64,000 nucleotides of DNA, from positions 1 through 64,000 of the forward strand of contig NZ_BMMB01000004.1 in assembly GCF_014645615.1 (NCBI RefSeq). Reading direction: 5' to 3'. The translations under genes were made by a program, and so were the position numbers. Under the pieces are notes generated by a model. It was not told the DNA's origin, made no database searches, and saw only the letters and a program-made list of their open reading frames with translations. Below are positions 39,678 to 49,205 of this stretch, in pieces. How positions within the stretch are numbered: the stretch's first letter is position 1; each line of letters starts with the position of its first letter. This DNA comes from Paenibacillus hunanensis. Its GTDB lineage: Bacteria; Bacillota; Bacilli; Paenibacillales; Paenibacillaceae.

Positions 39678-40277
39678 TTAACGGTTGTACCACTCAACGA
39701 TTTGTCTTTCGTCGATGTCTTGAGTCAGCTCAGAGCGCTCAGGCAGACGAATGTATTTTGCTTCAACTGCTGCTTCGTTGAATTCAACGTAAGCTACCAG
39801 ATGAGTGCGGTTTTCCAGAGCTTCTTTAACGGAGCTCAGACCACGACTTCTTTCACGCAGACCAATAACATCACCTGGTTTTACGGAGTAAGAAGCGATG
39901 TCTACTTTTTTACCGTTTACTGTCACGTGACCGTGAGCTACCAGCTGACGTGCACCTGGACGGCTGTTAGCGAAACCAGCGCGGTAAACGAGGTTGTCCA
40001 GACGGCTTTCCAGCAGGAACATGAAGTTCTCACCAGCGATACCGGACATTTTTTGTGCTTTTGCAAACAGAGTTGCGAATTGTTTTTCACCCAGACCGTA
40101 CATGAAACGCAGTTTTTGTTTTTCTTGCAACTGCATACCATAGTTGCTCATTTTTCTACGTTGGTTAGCACCATGTTGTCCCGGAGGGAAAGGGCGTTTC
40201 AATTCTTTACCAGTGCCGCTCAGGGAAATACCTACGCGACGGCTTAATTTAAATTTTGGACCAGTGTAACGTGCCAT
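39678..40277 (-). CDS. rpsD: 30S ribosomal protein S4
   Basis: A primary 16S rRNA-binding protein of 199 aa that starts assembly of the 30S body. The N-terminal [16 protein letters not shown] and [10 protein letters not shown], the S4 RNA-binding domain (about 90-155: [36 protein letters not shown]), and the C-terminal VEWYNR are all typical. It is a stand-alone gene, as in Bacillus, and has a promoter about 230 bp upstream, leaving room for an autoregulatory leader. Confidence 0.98.
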   Translation of the reverse strand: MARYTGPKFKLSRRVGISLSGTGKELKRPFPPGQHGANQRRKMSNYGMQLQEKQKLRFMYGLGEKQFATLFAKAQKMSGIAGENFMFLLESRLDNLVYRAGFANSRPGARQLVAHGHVTVNGKKVDIASYSVKPGDVIGLRERSRGLSSVKEALENRTHLVAYVEFNEAAVEAKYIRLPERSELTQDIDERQIVEWYNR

Positions 40278-40485
40278 TTATAGCAAGCTCCTTTTTAAAT
40301 AAATATAGTTGGTTAACATCGGGGCTTTGGGTCTTTGATTCATGTTGCCGCGTTTTGTCTGTCGTGGGTCGGATAGAAAACCGCACTACTGATAGGAGAG
40401 TTCAGCCGCTGTCCTATTAGCGACAAAAAGCGCGAGGGTGAAACAACGTTACGCCCAAATTCAGAATCTATCCATTCTTCATCAA
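40278..40485 (-). ncRNA. rpsD leader, candidate S4 autoregulatory RNA
   Basis: A leader of about 208 nt between a strong minus-strand promoter and rpsD. It can form several stems (for example AATAGGA pairing with TCCTAT around CAGCGGCTGAACTC). Bacillus rpsD is known to be controlled by S4 binding to its leader, so the same is inferred here; I could not check the fold against the known motif. Confidence 0.45.
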
Positions 40486-40491
40486 GAATAA

Positions 40492-40521
40492 ATTATATCG
40501 CATGAAAAATAGCAAAGTCAA
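40492..40521 (-). promoter_or_regulatory. Promoter of rpsD
   Basis: On the minus strand TTGACT (40521-40516), an 18-nt spacer and TATAAT (40497-40492): a near-consensus sigma-A promoter. Confidence 0.75.
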
Positions 40522-40802
40522 TCATTTTCGCGTAAATAATTATTGATATTTTTTTCGAACTGACCGATATAAATAATACAACGACTTAGCTTCATAAATG
40601 CTGAAACTTTCTTTACGTTTTCAGTATAGTATTAATAATGACAAGGTTGGAGATAAGCATCTGGTTCCATTGTTCATCATATTGTTTCTTTTTACAGAAA
40701 CCGTCATGTTAAAATAGCACAACAAGTATGTAACTGTATATATTACAGCCGCTGTGAAGCGTGCTTTGTGGAATATACAGCGTCGAAATTGGGGAGGCTT
40801 TT

Positions 40803-42791
40803 ATGTCAAACAATTCGTGGAACTCGCCTGCACAGAACTGGCGTACTGAAGATCAACAAACCTCATATCCAGTCGTGCCTGTGGCAGACGAGTCATTCTG
40901 GCTGCAAAACGTCGATATCACAGCCTCCGATTTCCCGCACATCGAACCACTGCTGGAGGAGAGTCTGTCTGACTGGCTACAGCAAAATCGCGCGCTGGAG
41001 AGAGTCGCTAAAGCAAGCTGGTTTTTGTTCAATGATGAGCTCAAGCCGCTTGTGCGTCCAAACCAGTCCTATGATCATCTGTGTGAGCAGATGCAAGCTC
41101 TAGCAGGAGATGCACTGCGTTTGCATGGCGCGGTTGAGGGGCGAATAGAACCGGGAGCAGCCGCGATTACACCCGCATATGCGATGGCAGTGCCTCTTTA
41201 TACACGTAAGCTTCAGCAATGCTTTGCTCTGCTTGCCTGTATCGTAGCGCCAGAGCATCCATTGTTACCGGTTGAATTAGAAATTTTAAGCAAGTATTAT
41301 GAAGCGATATTTTATAAGCGCTTTGAATATACGTATGTGGCAGATATGCTTTATTCGGCTACCGTGGTGGAACGTGAAGCGCAGCGGCGTTCCGTGCTAT
41401 TTCAGGTCATCCAGCGTATGTATGATAAGTTTGAGATCGATGCGCTGATTCATGAAATGTTTGATATCGTCGATCAAATGTACCCACAGGTACGTTTCGA
41501 ACTGCTGGTAGCACAGGATTATGAGAGTAGCATTCCACGGGTTAAGCTGCTTCAGCTACAAAATCCGCTGGAGGATATGTGTGTTCGCTCCTTTACGACA
41601 GGTGAAGTGGCGATCGAGGTGCATTCTCGCTCCGAAGGGCATTCAGACCAGATGGAGACAGCCATTCCGCTTATGGGCAAGCAGGGCGTGTACGGTGTGT
41701 TTCATCTGCTGTCCGAGGTACCGCTGGAAGAAGAAGACCTGGAATTGCTCGTTGTAATCGCAGATGCTGCGGGTCGCACTTTTGAAAATGCAAAGCTCTA
41801 TGAGCAATCCAAGCTAATGAATGAAGATTTGCGCCTGATTAATGATATCTCACAGCGAATGAATCAAAGTCTACATCTACAACAGATTTTCAAATTTGCA
41901 GCAGATGAGCTACTTGAGGTGTTTGGAGCAGACTTTGTTGCGGCGATGTATCTGGATCAGGAAACGGGTATATTTGAAGTTATTGATGGAAATGTAGAGC
42001 AGCTGGTAGGCGTGACTGTAGACAAGGAAGAAGGGCTAACCGGTATCCTCTATCGGGATAAGGAGCCTATTATTCTGTCTGACTATTGCAGCAATCCAAG
42101 TGTAGAGTCGATCTTTATGCGCGAAACGGGCGCATGCTCTATGATTGCTTCGCCGATGATGAGTGGTGGCGAGGTGAACGGAGCTATTTTCCTTGGGCAT
42201 AAGGATCGTCATTATTTCTCATATGATAATTTCAAATTGCTACAGGTCATTACGACGCATATTGGATTAGCAGTATCCAATGCCAGTCTACATGCAGAGC
42301 TGAGCCGAATGGCAAGTAAGGATGCGTTAACCGGTCTGTACCAGCGGCGCTATCTGGATGAATCGATCAACAATTATCAAAATGCGACCTACAGTGGCTC
42401 ATTACTAATGGTTGATATCGATAAATTCAAAGCGGTGAACGACACCTATGGTCATCAGGTGGGTGATGAGGTGCTGAAGCAGGTAAGCCAAGTGATCCAG
42501 CGTCTGATTCGCGAGGGAGACATCGCTGCTCGCTGGGGAGGCGAAGAGCTGGCTGTCTATTTCCCTCAGGTAGATAAGAGCCGTGCGCAGACGATTGCGG
42601 AGGAGATACGAATTGCCGTATCCGAGGAAACCGATCCGATGGTCACCGTGTCGTGCGGTATTGCCGATTGGAACTGGAAGGATCAGGACGTGAGTGTGGA
42701 ATCGTTATTTTACCGAGCGGATCGGGCATTGTATCAAGCGAAGCATAGTGGACGAAATCAGGTATGCTTGGATGCTAGCGTGCGTCCTTGA
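40803..42791 (+). CDS. Diguanylate cyclase with two GAF-like domains
   Basis: A protein of 662 aa that should make the second messenger c-di-GMP. It has no membrane segment, so it is cytoplasmic. An N-terminal region of unknown fold (1-200) is followed by GAF-like domains at about 205-335 and 350-490, then GGDEF at about 505-655. The active motif is GGEEL at 579-583. RxxD (REGD) lies five residues before it, a canonical inhibitory I-site for product feedback. Its input signal is unknown. The ATG at 40803 follows GGGGAGG. A terminator follows at 42868. Confidence 0.93.
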   Translation: MSNNSWNSPAQNWRTEDQQTSYPVVPVADESFWLQNVDITASDFPHIEPLLEESLSDWLQQNRALERVAKASWFLFNDELKPLVRPNQSYDHLCEQMQALAGDALRLHGAVEGRIEPGAAAITPAYAMAVPLYTRKLQQCFALLACIVAPEHPLLPVELEILSKYYEAIFYKRFEYTYVADMLYSATVVEREAQRRSVLFQVIQRMYDKFEIDALIHEMFDIVDQMYPQVRFELLVAQDYESSIPRVKLLQLQNPLEDMCVRSFTTGEVAIEVHSRSEGHSDQMETAIPLMGKQGVYGVFHLLSEVPLEEEDLELLVVIADAAGRTFENAKLYEQSKLMNEDLRLINDISQRMNQSLHLQQIFKFAADELLEVFGADFVAAMYLDQETGIFEVIDGNVEQLVGVTVDKEEGLTGILYRDKEPIILSDYCSNPSVESIFMRETGACSMIASPMMSGGEVNGAIFLGHKDRHYFSYDNFKLLQVITTHIGLAVSNASLHAELSRMASKDALTGLYQRRYLDESINNYQNATYSGSLLMVDIDKFKAVNDTYGHQVGDEVLKQVSQVIQRLIREGDIAARWGGEELAVYFPQVDKSRAQTIAEEIRIAVSEETDPMVTVSCGIADWNWKDQDVSVESLFYRADRALYQAKHSGRNQVCLDASVRP

Positions 42792-42867
42792 GAATATAAT
42801 GAAGTTAGTACCCCTATACGATTCTGAGCTATCATGAGTTATTCGTTATCATACAAGTATTTGATAT

Positions 42868-42909
42868 ACCCGTCAGTGTATCCAATTTATTGGAATGCTG
42901 GCGGGTTTT
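42868..42909 (+). terminator. Terminator of the diguanylate cyclase gene
   Basis: ACCCG-CAG...TCCAA pairs with TTGGA...CTG-CGGGT around TTTA, then TTTTA. Confidence 0.85.
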
Positions 42910-43046
42910 AAACTATGTAGCAATAGTTTAACAATAGAATAGTTGTAGAGAATATGGCTTGAATTAAAGACAATTGGTATCCAGCGTGGTACACTAATCG
43001 TTGAATAATTAACCGTTGTTCAAAAATCAGGAGAGGATGAATGTAA

Positions 43047-44162
43047 ATGCAGGACCCAAGAGTGAAAACATTAGCCAGAAATCTGGTACAATATTCGATC
43101 GATGTACAACCTGGTGAAAACGTACTAGTTGAGATGATTGGAACCGAGCGTGATCTGCTGAACGCTGTCATCCATGAGGTTGGAGCGCGTGGAGGAAATG
43201 TATTCGTCCAATTGACGGATCGTAAAGTACAGCGCGCTATGCTGATGAATGCAACGGAAGAGAGCCTGAAGACATGGGCAGCGCTTGATCTGGAGCGTAT
43301 GAAGCAAATGCAGGGCTACATCGGTATTCGTGCAGGCGAGAATATTAACGACCTGGCTGATGTACCGGATGACAAGCAGAGAATGTATAACCGCTTCTAT
43401 CAGCATGTTGTACATAGCGAGCAGCGTGTGAAGCATACGAAATGGGTTGTACTTCGTTATCCAAATGCAAGCATGGCACAGCTGGCAGGCATGAGCACCG
43501 AGGCATTTGAGGACTTCTACTTTAACGTATGTAATCTGGATTATGCGAAAATGGATAAGGCTCAGGATGCACTCAAAGCATTGATGGATCGCACAGACAA
43601 GGTTCGCCTTGTAGGTCAAAACACCGACCTGTCCTTCTCCATTAAAGATATCGGTGCGAAAAAATGCTCCGGTCATCGCAATATTCCAGATGGCGAGGTA
43701 TTCAGCGCGCCAGTACGCGACTCGGTTAACGGTACGATTACGTACAACACACCAACCGTATACAATGGCACAAGCTTTGAAAATGTAAGCTTCCGCTTTG
43801 AAAATGGTAAAATCGTTGAAGCGACTAGCAATGATACTGAGAAGCTGAACAACATTCTCGATTCTGATGAGGGTGCGCGTTATATCGGTGAATTTGCGAT
43901 TGGCTTCAACCCACATATTTTGCATCCGATGAAGGATATCCTGTTTGATGAGAAGATCGCAGGTAGCTTCCATTTCACACCGGGACAAGCGTATGAAGAA
44001 ACTGATAACGGTAACCGCTCCTCGATTCACTGGGATCTGGTGTTCATTCAGCGTCCAGAATACGGTGGCGGCGAAATTTATTTTGATGATGTATTGATAC
44101 GTAAGGATGGACATTTTGTACTGCCTGAGCTGGAGCCGCTCAACCCGGAAAACCTGAAATAA
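43047..44162 (+). CDS. M29-family aminopeptidase (AmpS/AmpT type)
   Basis: A metal-dependent aminopeptidase of 371 aa, cytoplasmic, releasing N-terminal residues from peptides. Recognised by the N-terminal ARNLVQYSIDVQPGENVLVE, the middle SGHRNIPDGEVFSAPV and the C-terminal EFAIGFNPHI and IHWDLVF metal-site blocks. The family is usually about 370-415 aa, so it is complete. The ATG at 43047 is 11 nt after AGGAGAGG. Monocistronic; a weak hairpin at about 44207-44265 may end the transcript. A 349-codon antisense frame is only a shadow. Confidence 0.9.
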   Translation: MQDPRVKTLARNLVQYSIDVQPGENVLVEMIGTERDLLNAVIHEVGARGGNVFVQLTDRKVQRAMLMNATEESLKTWAALDLERMKQMQGYIGIRAGENINDLADVPDDKQRMYNRFYQHVVHSEQRVKHTKWVVLRYPNASMAQLAGMSTEAFEDFYFNVCNLDYAKMDKAQDALKALMDRTDKVRLVGQNTDLSFSIKDIGAKKCSGHRNIPDGEVFSAPVRDSVNGTITYNTPTVYNGTSFENVSFRFENGKIVEATSNDTEKLNNILDSDEGARYIGEFAIGFNPHILHPMKDILFDEKIAGSFHFTPGQAYEETDNGNRSSIHWDLVFIQRPEYGGGEIYFDDVLIRKDGHFVLPELEPLNPENLK

Positions 44163-44375
44163 GAAGCTTCGCAATATAATACGATTAAAGGGTTAAATAA
44201 AGTAGCAAAAGGGGTTATAAGATAGATAGGGCGCCGTATTTGGGGGGCTTATCGCTTATAGCCTCTTTTTCATATCGAGGCGCAAGAAAGCAGTTGCATA
44301 AGAAAGCGTATTCATTTATGATGGTAGGGAAAACTGTGTTAATGAACACTAAAGTGAAGGGTAGGAGGGGTTTCA

Positions 44376-44633
44376 ATGGCAACTAGCAACACGAACAATG
44401 CAGCAGTGGTAGAAATCGCACAAACTGCAGGTCAGTTCACATCGTCCATCGTACTGCAATATGAAACCAAATTCATCGACGTTAAAAGTATTCTCGGGTT
44501 GTTCACTACGCTGGTAACGAATCACCAGTATGAGCTTCATGTTCATGGTCCGGACGAAGAAGCAGCAAAGGAAGCGGTTGTTGCCGTTTTCGAAAAGCAC
44601 GGTCTGCACGTTAAGCTTGCTGATAACGATTGA
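44376..44633 (+). CDS. HPr-like protein lacking the phosphorylatable His15
   Basis: A protein of 85 aa whose body aligns with HPr from helix A onwards (VVEIAQTAGQF with HPr VLVQTASKY; DVKSILGLF with NLKSIMGVM; HGPDEEAAKEAV with SGADENDALNAL). The first strand and the loop with the PTS histidine are missing; the residue at the His15 position is Asn. Ser38 matches regulatory Ser46. It cannot carry phosphate from EI as HPr does, but could be a Crh-like partner of HPr kinase and CcpA (inference). The ATG follows AGGAGGGG. Terminator at 44639. Confidence 0.85.
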   Translation: MATSNTNNAAVVEIAQTAGQFTSSIVLQYETKFIDVKSILGLFTTLVTNHQYELHVHGPDEEAAKEAVVAVFEKHGLHVKLADND

Positions 44634-44638
44634 TTGCA

Positions 44639-44672
44639 AAATGCTGTCCTTCCTTGGAGGGACAGCATTTTT
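44639..44672 (+). terminator. Terminator of the HPr-like gene
   Basis: ATGCTGTCCTTCC / GGAGGGACAGCAT stem, then TTTTTA. Confidence 0.9.
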
Positions 44673-44839
44673 AATTTGAATATAAGCAAGAACAGGGATG
44701 GGAATCATACAGCAAGTTATTATTTTAAATATAAGATAATTCACTCTGATTTGACCGCAGGTTCTTGTATTGCCTTTCAATTTCGTCTAATATTAGGAGT
44801 AGTAATGGCCGAGAGTTCTCGAACATAGGGGGGAAAAAC

Positions 44840-45139
44840 ATGACTTCATCTGATCTGCAAGAACAGTTGAATATAAAAGCATTAAATCTCCTGCAAGGAG
44901 ATGCAGATAAAATTGAGAAATTGATTGAAATCCAGATGGAGAATTTGGACACACGCTATTGTCCGCTCTATGAAGAAGTGCTGGATACACAGGTTTATGG
45001 TTTTTCTAAGGAAGTTGACTTTGCAATTCGTGCCGGTCTGGTGTCCGAGCCGGTAGGGAAACAGCTCATTAGCAATCTGGAGCGTAATCTTTCTGTACTG
45101 TATGAAGCGATGAATAATAAGACACAGGCTGCTGAATAG
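44840..45139 (+). CDS. ylaN: YlaN family protein (DUF1507)
   Basis: A helical cytoplasmic protein of 99 aa that matches Bacillus YlaN: LLQGDADKIEKLIEIQMENL, then the hallmark CPLYEEVLDTQVYGFSKEVDFA with its cysteine. YlaN is essential or conditionally essential in several Firmicutes and has been linked to iron homeostasis through Fur; that role is family knowledge, not seen here. The ATG at 44840 follows AGGGGGG; the upstream part of the open frame has no binding site. Terminator at 45159. Confidence 0.92.
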   Translation: MTSSDLQEQLNIKALNLLQGDADKIEKLIEIQMENLDTRYCPLYEEVLDTQVYGFSKEVDFAIRAGLVSEPVGKQLISNLERNLSVLYEAMNNKTQAAE

Positions 45140-45158
45140 CAGACCGGATCACATAGAG

Positions 45159-45195
45159 ATGCCTGTACTCTCCTGGGAGGGTACAGGCATTTTTT
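45159..45195 (+). terminator. Terminator of ylaN
   Basis: ATGCCTGTAC...CTCC pairs with GGGAGGGTACAGGCAT, then TTTTTT. Confidence 0.92.
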
Positions 45196-45306
45196 GTGTT
45201 TATTTTACTCTGTTAAAGGGATGATTGTTGAAGCGACAAGTGATTATGTCACAGACCATTCGTATTTATGGAGTGACTCACTATGAATACATAAGCATTC
45301 TGTCCG

Positions 45307-46485
45307 TTATACGAGATAGAAAGACACGCCTAGAATGATATACACGACGATCAATAGCAAGCCTTCATACCAGTTGGTAGAGCCGTCCTGAATGATCGAC
45401 TTGGCGATAAAGACGGATACCATAATAGCGACCAGCTCCAGGGTTGTGAATACAATATCCATTGTATTGCCGAGGAAGAAGCTGACGAATACGAGCACAG
45501 GTGCAACGAATAGTGCAATCTGTAGACTACTTCCGACAGCAATCTCAACCGAAGCACCGATCTTATTTTTCATCGCCAGTAAAATTGCTGCACTATGCTC
45601 CGCAGCATTCCCGATAATCGCGACGACAAATGCACCGACAAACAGCTCGCTAAAGCCAAAGCTGGACGTGAACGTTTCCAGTGTGCCAACCAGCCACTCA
45701 CTGACAAATGCCGTCATTACCGTAGCGATAAGCAGATACAGAATCGAGCGCTTTTTCGACCAGTCTGGCTGCTCTTCCTCATGGACATCCGCTGTAGCTG
45801 AGCTCGTCATGGGAGACGCTGTACCAGCATTAGCTACTGTAGCACTGTCCATGCTTATCTGGGCTACACCTACCGCTGATCCATGACCGCCTGTAGGAAC
45901 AGCAGGGGTCGTTTTCACATCAGCCAGATAATGCTTGTGTGTGACCATGGAGAAGATCAACCAGGCGATATAAGCGAGAATGAGTAATCCTGCAACGATC
46001 AGACTCAGTGTGTTCACCTGTGGATGTGTGATCGAATGCGTGTTCAAGAACAATGCCGGTACGAACAAAGCGATTACTGCCACGATCATCAATGATCCGT
46101 TCATGTTCGCCAGAGCGACGTTGAAGTTCTGTACCTTATGCTTGAGTCCACCTGCGAAAATACTCAGACCGAGCACGAGCAGCAGGTTCCCGATAATCGA
46201 ACCGGTCAGACTCGCTTTGACCATATCGTACAGGCCTTCTCGTAGCAGCATGATCGCAATGATCAGCTCCGCAGCATTACCAAAGGTAGCATTCAAAAAG
46301 CCGCCCAGACGCTGTCCAGCGTAATGCGCAACACTCTCTGTTGCTCTTCCCAAAAAGCCAGCGACAAGTACAACAGCGATGGCGGAGAAGATGAACTGTA
46401 GCACCGGATTGAAGCCTGCATAATGCGCTACAGCACTGAGTACGAAAAAGATTGCAAGTAGAATGGTAGATATGTGCTTTTTCAT
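45307..46485 (-). CDS. Calcium/proton exchanger (CaCA family, ChaA/Cax type)
   Basis: An integral membrane antiporter of 392 aa with about eleven hydrophobic segments. Both copies of the cation-binding alpha repeat are clear: GNAAELIIA near residue 70 and GNAAEHSAAI near residue 290. Between the halves is a polar cytoplasmic loop (about 195-240) ending EEEQPDW, possibly regulatory. It exports Ca2+ in exchange for protons; Na+ or K+ transport by ChaA-type members is also known. The ATG at 46485 follows GAGGTGG on the minus strand; it is divergent from the Asp23 gene. Confidence 0.93.
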   Translation of the reverse strand: MKKHISTILLAIFFVLSAVAHYAGFNPVLQFIFSAIAVVLVAGFLGRATESVAHYAGQRLGGFLNATFGNAAELIIAIMLLREGLYDMVKASLTGSIIGNLLLVLGLSIFAGGLKHKVQNFNVALANMNGSLMIVAVIALFVPALFLNTHSITHPQVNTLSLIVAGLLILAYIAWLIFSMVTHKHYLADVKTTPAVPTGGHGSAVGVAQISMDSATVANAGTASPMTSSATADVHEEEQPDWSKKRSILYLLIATVMTAFVSEWLVGTLETFTSSFGFSELFVGAFVVAIIGNAAEHSAAILLAMKNKIGASVEIAVGSSLQIALFVAPVLVFVSFFLGNTMDIVFTTLELVAIMVSVFIAKSIIQDGSTNWYEGLLLIVVYIILGVSFYLV

Positions 46486-46684
46486 AAAGCCACCTCACTA
46501 TGTAAATTCTTAAACAATATACCCAATATACCTGCGGAAGTAAACGCAAGTGAGCAAGTAGTGCGAGATGACAAAATATTAATTTTGAATATCCGCGTCA
46601 GATGCAATAAAATAGAGTTGTACGAATTATGTGATTTGAACCAGTCTTCTTGCTTAAAGGGTTCAAGTCCAAAGGAGGATGGAC

Positions 46685-47092
46685 ATGACCGAGTCATTAC
46701 AATTGGATATGGGCACAATCAAGATTGCCGATGACGTCGTAGCAAAGGTGGCGGGCATGGCCGCACTGGAAACACCGGGAATCGCTGCAATGTCAGGCGG
46801 TTTGTCGGAAGGTTTTGCCAAGCGTCTTAGCGGAAAAAATGTACAAAAGGGTGTTACCGTAGAGGTTGGACAGCTGGAAGCAGCGATTGACCTGCGCATT
46901 ATCGTGCTGTACGAAACACCGATTCACGAGGTATGCCGCATGCTTCAGCAAAATGTTCGTGAGGCAGTAGAAACGCTAACGGGCTTGAAAGTTGTTGAAG
47001 TGAACGTGAAGGTGGAAGGTGTTGCCTTCAAGGATGAGCTGATCGAGACAGACAAGAACCGAAGCTCCAACCATCCGTTTAAAGTAATGTGA
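46685..47092 (+). CDS. Asp23/Gls24 family envelope stress protein
   Basis: A protein of 135 aa with the Asp23 domain (GTIKIADDVVAKVAGMAALETPGIAAMSGG near the start, VTVEVGQLEAAIDLRIIVLYETPIHEV in the middle). These abundant proteins assemble at the membrane and are linked to envelope or alkaline stress. The ATG at 46685 is preferred to one at 46679 because AAAGGAGG ends right before the latter. The terminator at 47130 follows. Confidence 0.93.
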   Translation: MTESLQLDMGTIKIADDVVAKVAGMAALETPGIAAMSGGLSEGFAKRLSGKNVQKGVTVEVGQLEAAIDLRIIVLYETPIHEVCRMLQQNVREAVETLTGLKVVEVNVKVEGVAFKDELIETDKNRSSNHPFKVM

Positions 47093-47129
47093 TCAACCGA
47101 TCATGCATGCACATACATGGACAAACAAC

Positions 47130-47170
47130 AAAAAAGGAACGACAGGAGCAGAGCCTGTCGTTCCTTTTTA
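47130..47170. terminator. Bidirectional terminator
   Basis: A 16-bp perfect stem AAAAAGGAACGACAGG / CCTGTCGTTCCTTTTT with T-runs on both strands, between the Asp23 gene and the FtsW/SpoVE-type gene. Confidence 0.95.
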
Positions 47171-47269
47171 TATACGGATTCATATACCGTGAACAATGGT
47201 GTTCAATGCTATTAGCTTGAGCCGATCGTCTACTGAGCAATGCTAATTCGTCATAATTTTACGCTAGCA

Positions 47270-48613
47270 TCACTTCATGCGCATAGAGATCGATTGTCTG
47301 CGCGTACCACTATCGCTACCTGTCGCTTGCTGTTCGGCGAGTGCACGATGCGTTTCACGTGAGATACTAAGCATAATGCCCATACTGAGCATCATCACAA
47401 CGAGTGACGTACCCCCGTAACTAATAAAGGGTAAAGGTACACCGGTCAGCGGAATCGTATTCGTTACCCCACCGATATTAATAAATGCCTGAATCGCGAA
47501 CATCCCCATAATACCGACGCCGACAAGCGTTCCGAAAATGTCTGGACAGCGGAGCGATATCCATATGCCCCTGACGATAAAGTAAGCATACGCAAGTAGG
47601 AATAGCGTTGTTCCAACAAAGCCAAATTCCTCACCGATTACGGAGAAGATAAAGTCATTGTACGGGTTAGGCAGATAATGCAGCTTTTGAATACTCTGTC
47701 CGAAGCCAGAGCCACTGAAGCCACCCTGTCCGATTGCAGTTAATGATTGAATCATATTGTAGCCAGCGCCCTTTTCATCGGCAAATGGATCAAGAAAGGT
47801 CTCGATCCGCCCCATGCGATAGTTAGAATCGCCTTTCTCGCCACTATCATGACTGAAAAGAGAGTTCACACCGAACACAAGCGCGGCGCCCAGCAGAAGT
47901 AAGGCGACAGAAGCGAAAATATGCTTCACACTGGCACCGCCAGCATAAATGATCAATCCTGCGGTTGCTACCAGAATCATACAAGAGCCCAGATCGGGCT
48001 GAAGCATGATCAGACCAGCGACAAGACCAACGATGAGCATAACTGGAATATAGCCGGTGCGTAGATCGCGGAATCGTTCGCCCTTTTTGGCAATGAGTGC
48101 AGATAGGTACAAAATAACAGCTAGCTTGGCCAGTTCGGCTGGCTGAATCGATGCACCGGCTGGAAGCTGAATCCAGCTTCGAGCACCGTTGATTTTACCA
48201 CCGATAATCAGTACGGCTACAAGTAATAGGAGCGTCACCATAAAGAAGGGAGCAAACCATTTTTTGTACTTACTATAATGCGCCTTCATTGCAAAAAACA
48301 TCGCGATGAGTCCAACTACTGCAAAAACAATATGTCGTTTCGTGAAATACATCGAATCATAATTGAATCGTTCACTGGTAAAGGTAAGGCTTGAGCTGGC
48401 ACTAAATACCATTAATATGCCAAAGCCTACCAGCACGAACGTTAATACGAGCAATTGAAAATCGGGTGCGCCCTGCTTGAGAATCTTGCGATTCGGCTCG
48501 GCTGGCTTTGGAATATTGCGCACATTGCTGGTGCGTTTATTGCCGCCGCTACGATACCGATTAGCAAGACTTTGTGTGCCTGGTCCGGGTGCGGGTTGTC
48601 TAATTTTGTTCAT
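47270..48613 (-). CDS. SEDS-family glycan polymerase, FtsW/SpoVE type
   Basis: A membrane protein of 447 aa with about ten hydrophobic segments; SEDS proteins polymerise lipid II with a partner class B PBP. Signatures: SASS near segment 1, INGARSWIQLPAGASIQPAELAKLA, MLQPDLGSC, LHYLPNPYNDFIFSVIGEEFGFVG and the C-terminal VPLPFISYGGTS. These match FtsW/SpoVE better than RodA. A basic cytoplasmic N-terminus of about 50 residues precedes the first segment. No partner gene is adjacent, so cell division or spore cortex cannot be decided. The start ATG at 48613 is 6 nt after GGAGAT. Confidence 0.93.
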   Translation of the reverse strand: MNKIRQPAPGPGTQSLANRYRSGGNKRTSNVRNIPKPAEPNRKILKQGAPDFQLLVLTFVLVGFGILMVFSASSSLTFTSERFNYDSMYFTKRHIVFAVVGLIAMFFAMKAHYSKYKKWFAPFFMVTLLLLVAVLIIGGKINGARSWIQLPAGASIQPAELAKLAVILYLSALIAKKGERFRDLRTGYIPVMLIVGLVAGLIMLQPDLGSCMILVATAGLIIYAGGASVKHIFASVALLLLGAALVFGVNSLFSHDSGEKGDSNYRMGRIETFLDPFADEKGAGYNMIQSLTAIGQGGFSGSGFGQSIQKLHYLPNPYNDFIFSVIGEEFGFVGTTLFLLAYAYFIVRGIWISLRCPDIFGTLVGVGIMGMFAIQAFINIGGVTNTIPLTGVPLPFISYGGTSLVVMMLSMGIMLSISRETHRALAEQQATGSDSGTRRQSISMRMK

Positions 48614-49205
48614 GATGTATCTCCAATAACGGAACGGATATGTACAAAAGTGACAGGACACGATGACCGTATGAAGGTGTATAGGCCATGTACAGATCCT
48701 CCTTGTTTTAAGATGCCTGCAAAATTATGTTAAGTTCATTTTTTCATGATAGTACGTTTTGAGCATAGGTGCAAGCTCTGACAGGGTTTTTCGCCATTCC
48801 GCTTCGCTTTGTACGAGAGAGCTGTCTCACATGTCTGTGATCTCATCTTTAACGATACGTGGTAACAGACGATTGGGTTATAGTCAGTTGCCTTACTTCA
48901 TATAAAAGCCATATTAGAAAGAGAACAATATTAGAAAGTAATAAATTAGAAAAGTGATAAATTAGACTGGATACAATCCTGTTTGTTCACTGCGATCCCG
49001 TAGAGACTATGGTTAATGTTCAATATCTACTACATAGTGGACTGTGTTGAACAAAGAAAACGGGGAATGTAAAAGATGATTTTACAAACTACTGCTTTTC
49101 CGTCAGAATAATGCCTAAAGAGTTATTTAACCCGATCCTGAGCGATGAATCAGTACAGGGCACGAAGAAACATATAAACCGGAATATAAAGGGAGGAATA
49201 GTGCG
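48614..49205. other. Long divergent intergenic region with iterated ATTAGAAA
   Basis: 590 bp between the FtsW/SpoVE-type gene and the M20 gene. At 48913, 48930 and 48945 the octamer ATTAGAAA recurs at about 16-bp spacing, followed by ATTAGAC at 48961. No gene or RNA was recognised. Confidence 0.4.

Noticed and set aside
39702..40247. 181-codon plus-strand frame opposite rpsD
   Set aside because: It is a shadow of the ribosomal protein S4 gene.
43125..44174. 349-codon open frame antisense to the M29 aminopeptidase
   Set aside because: It is a mirror of a well-recognised gene, with no plausible domain.
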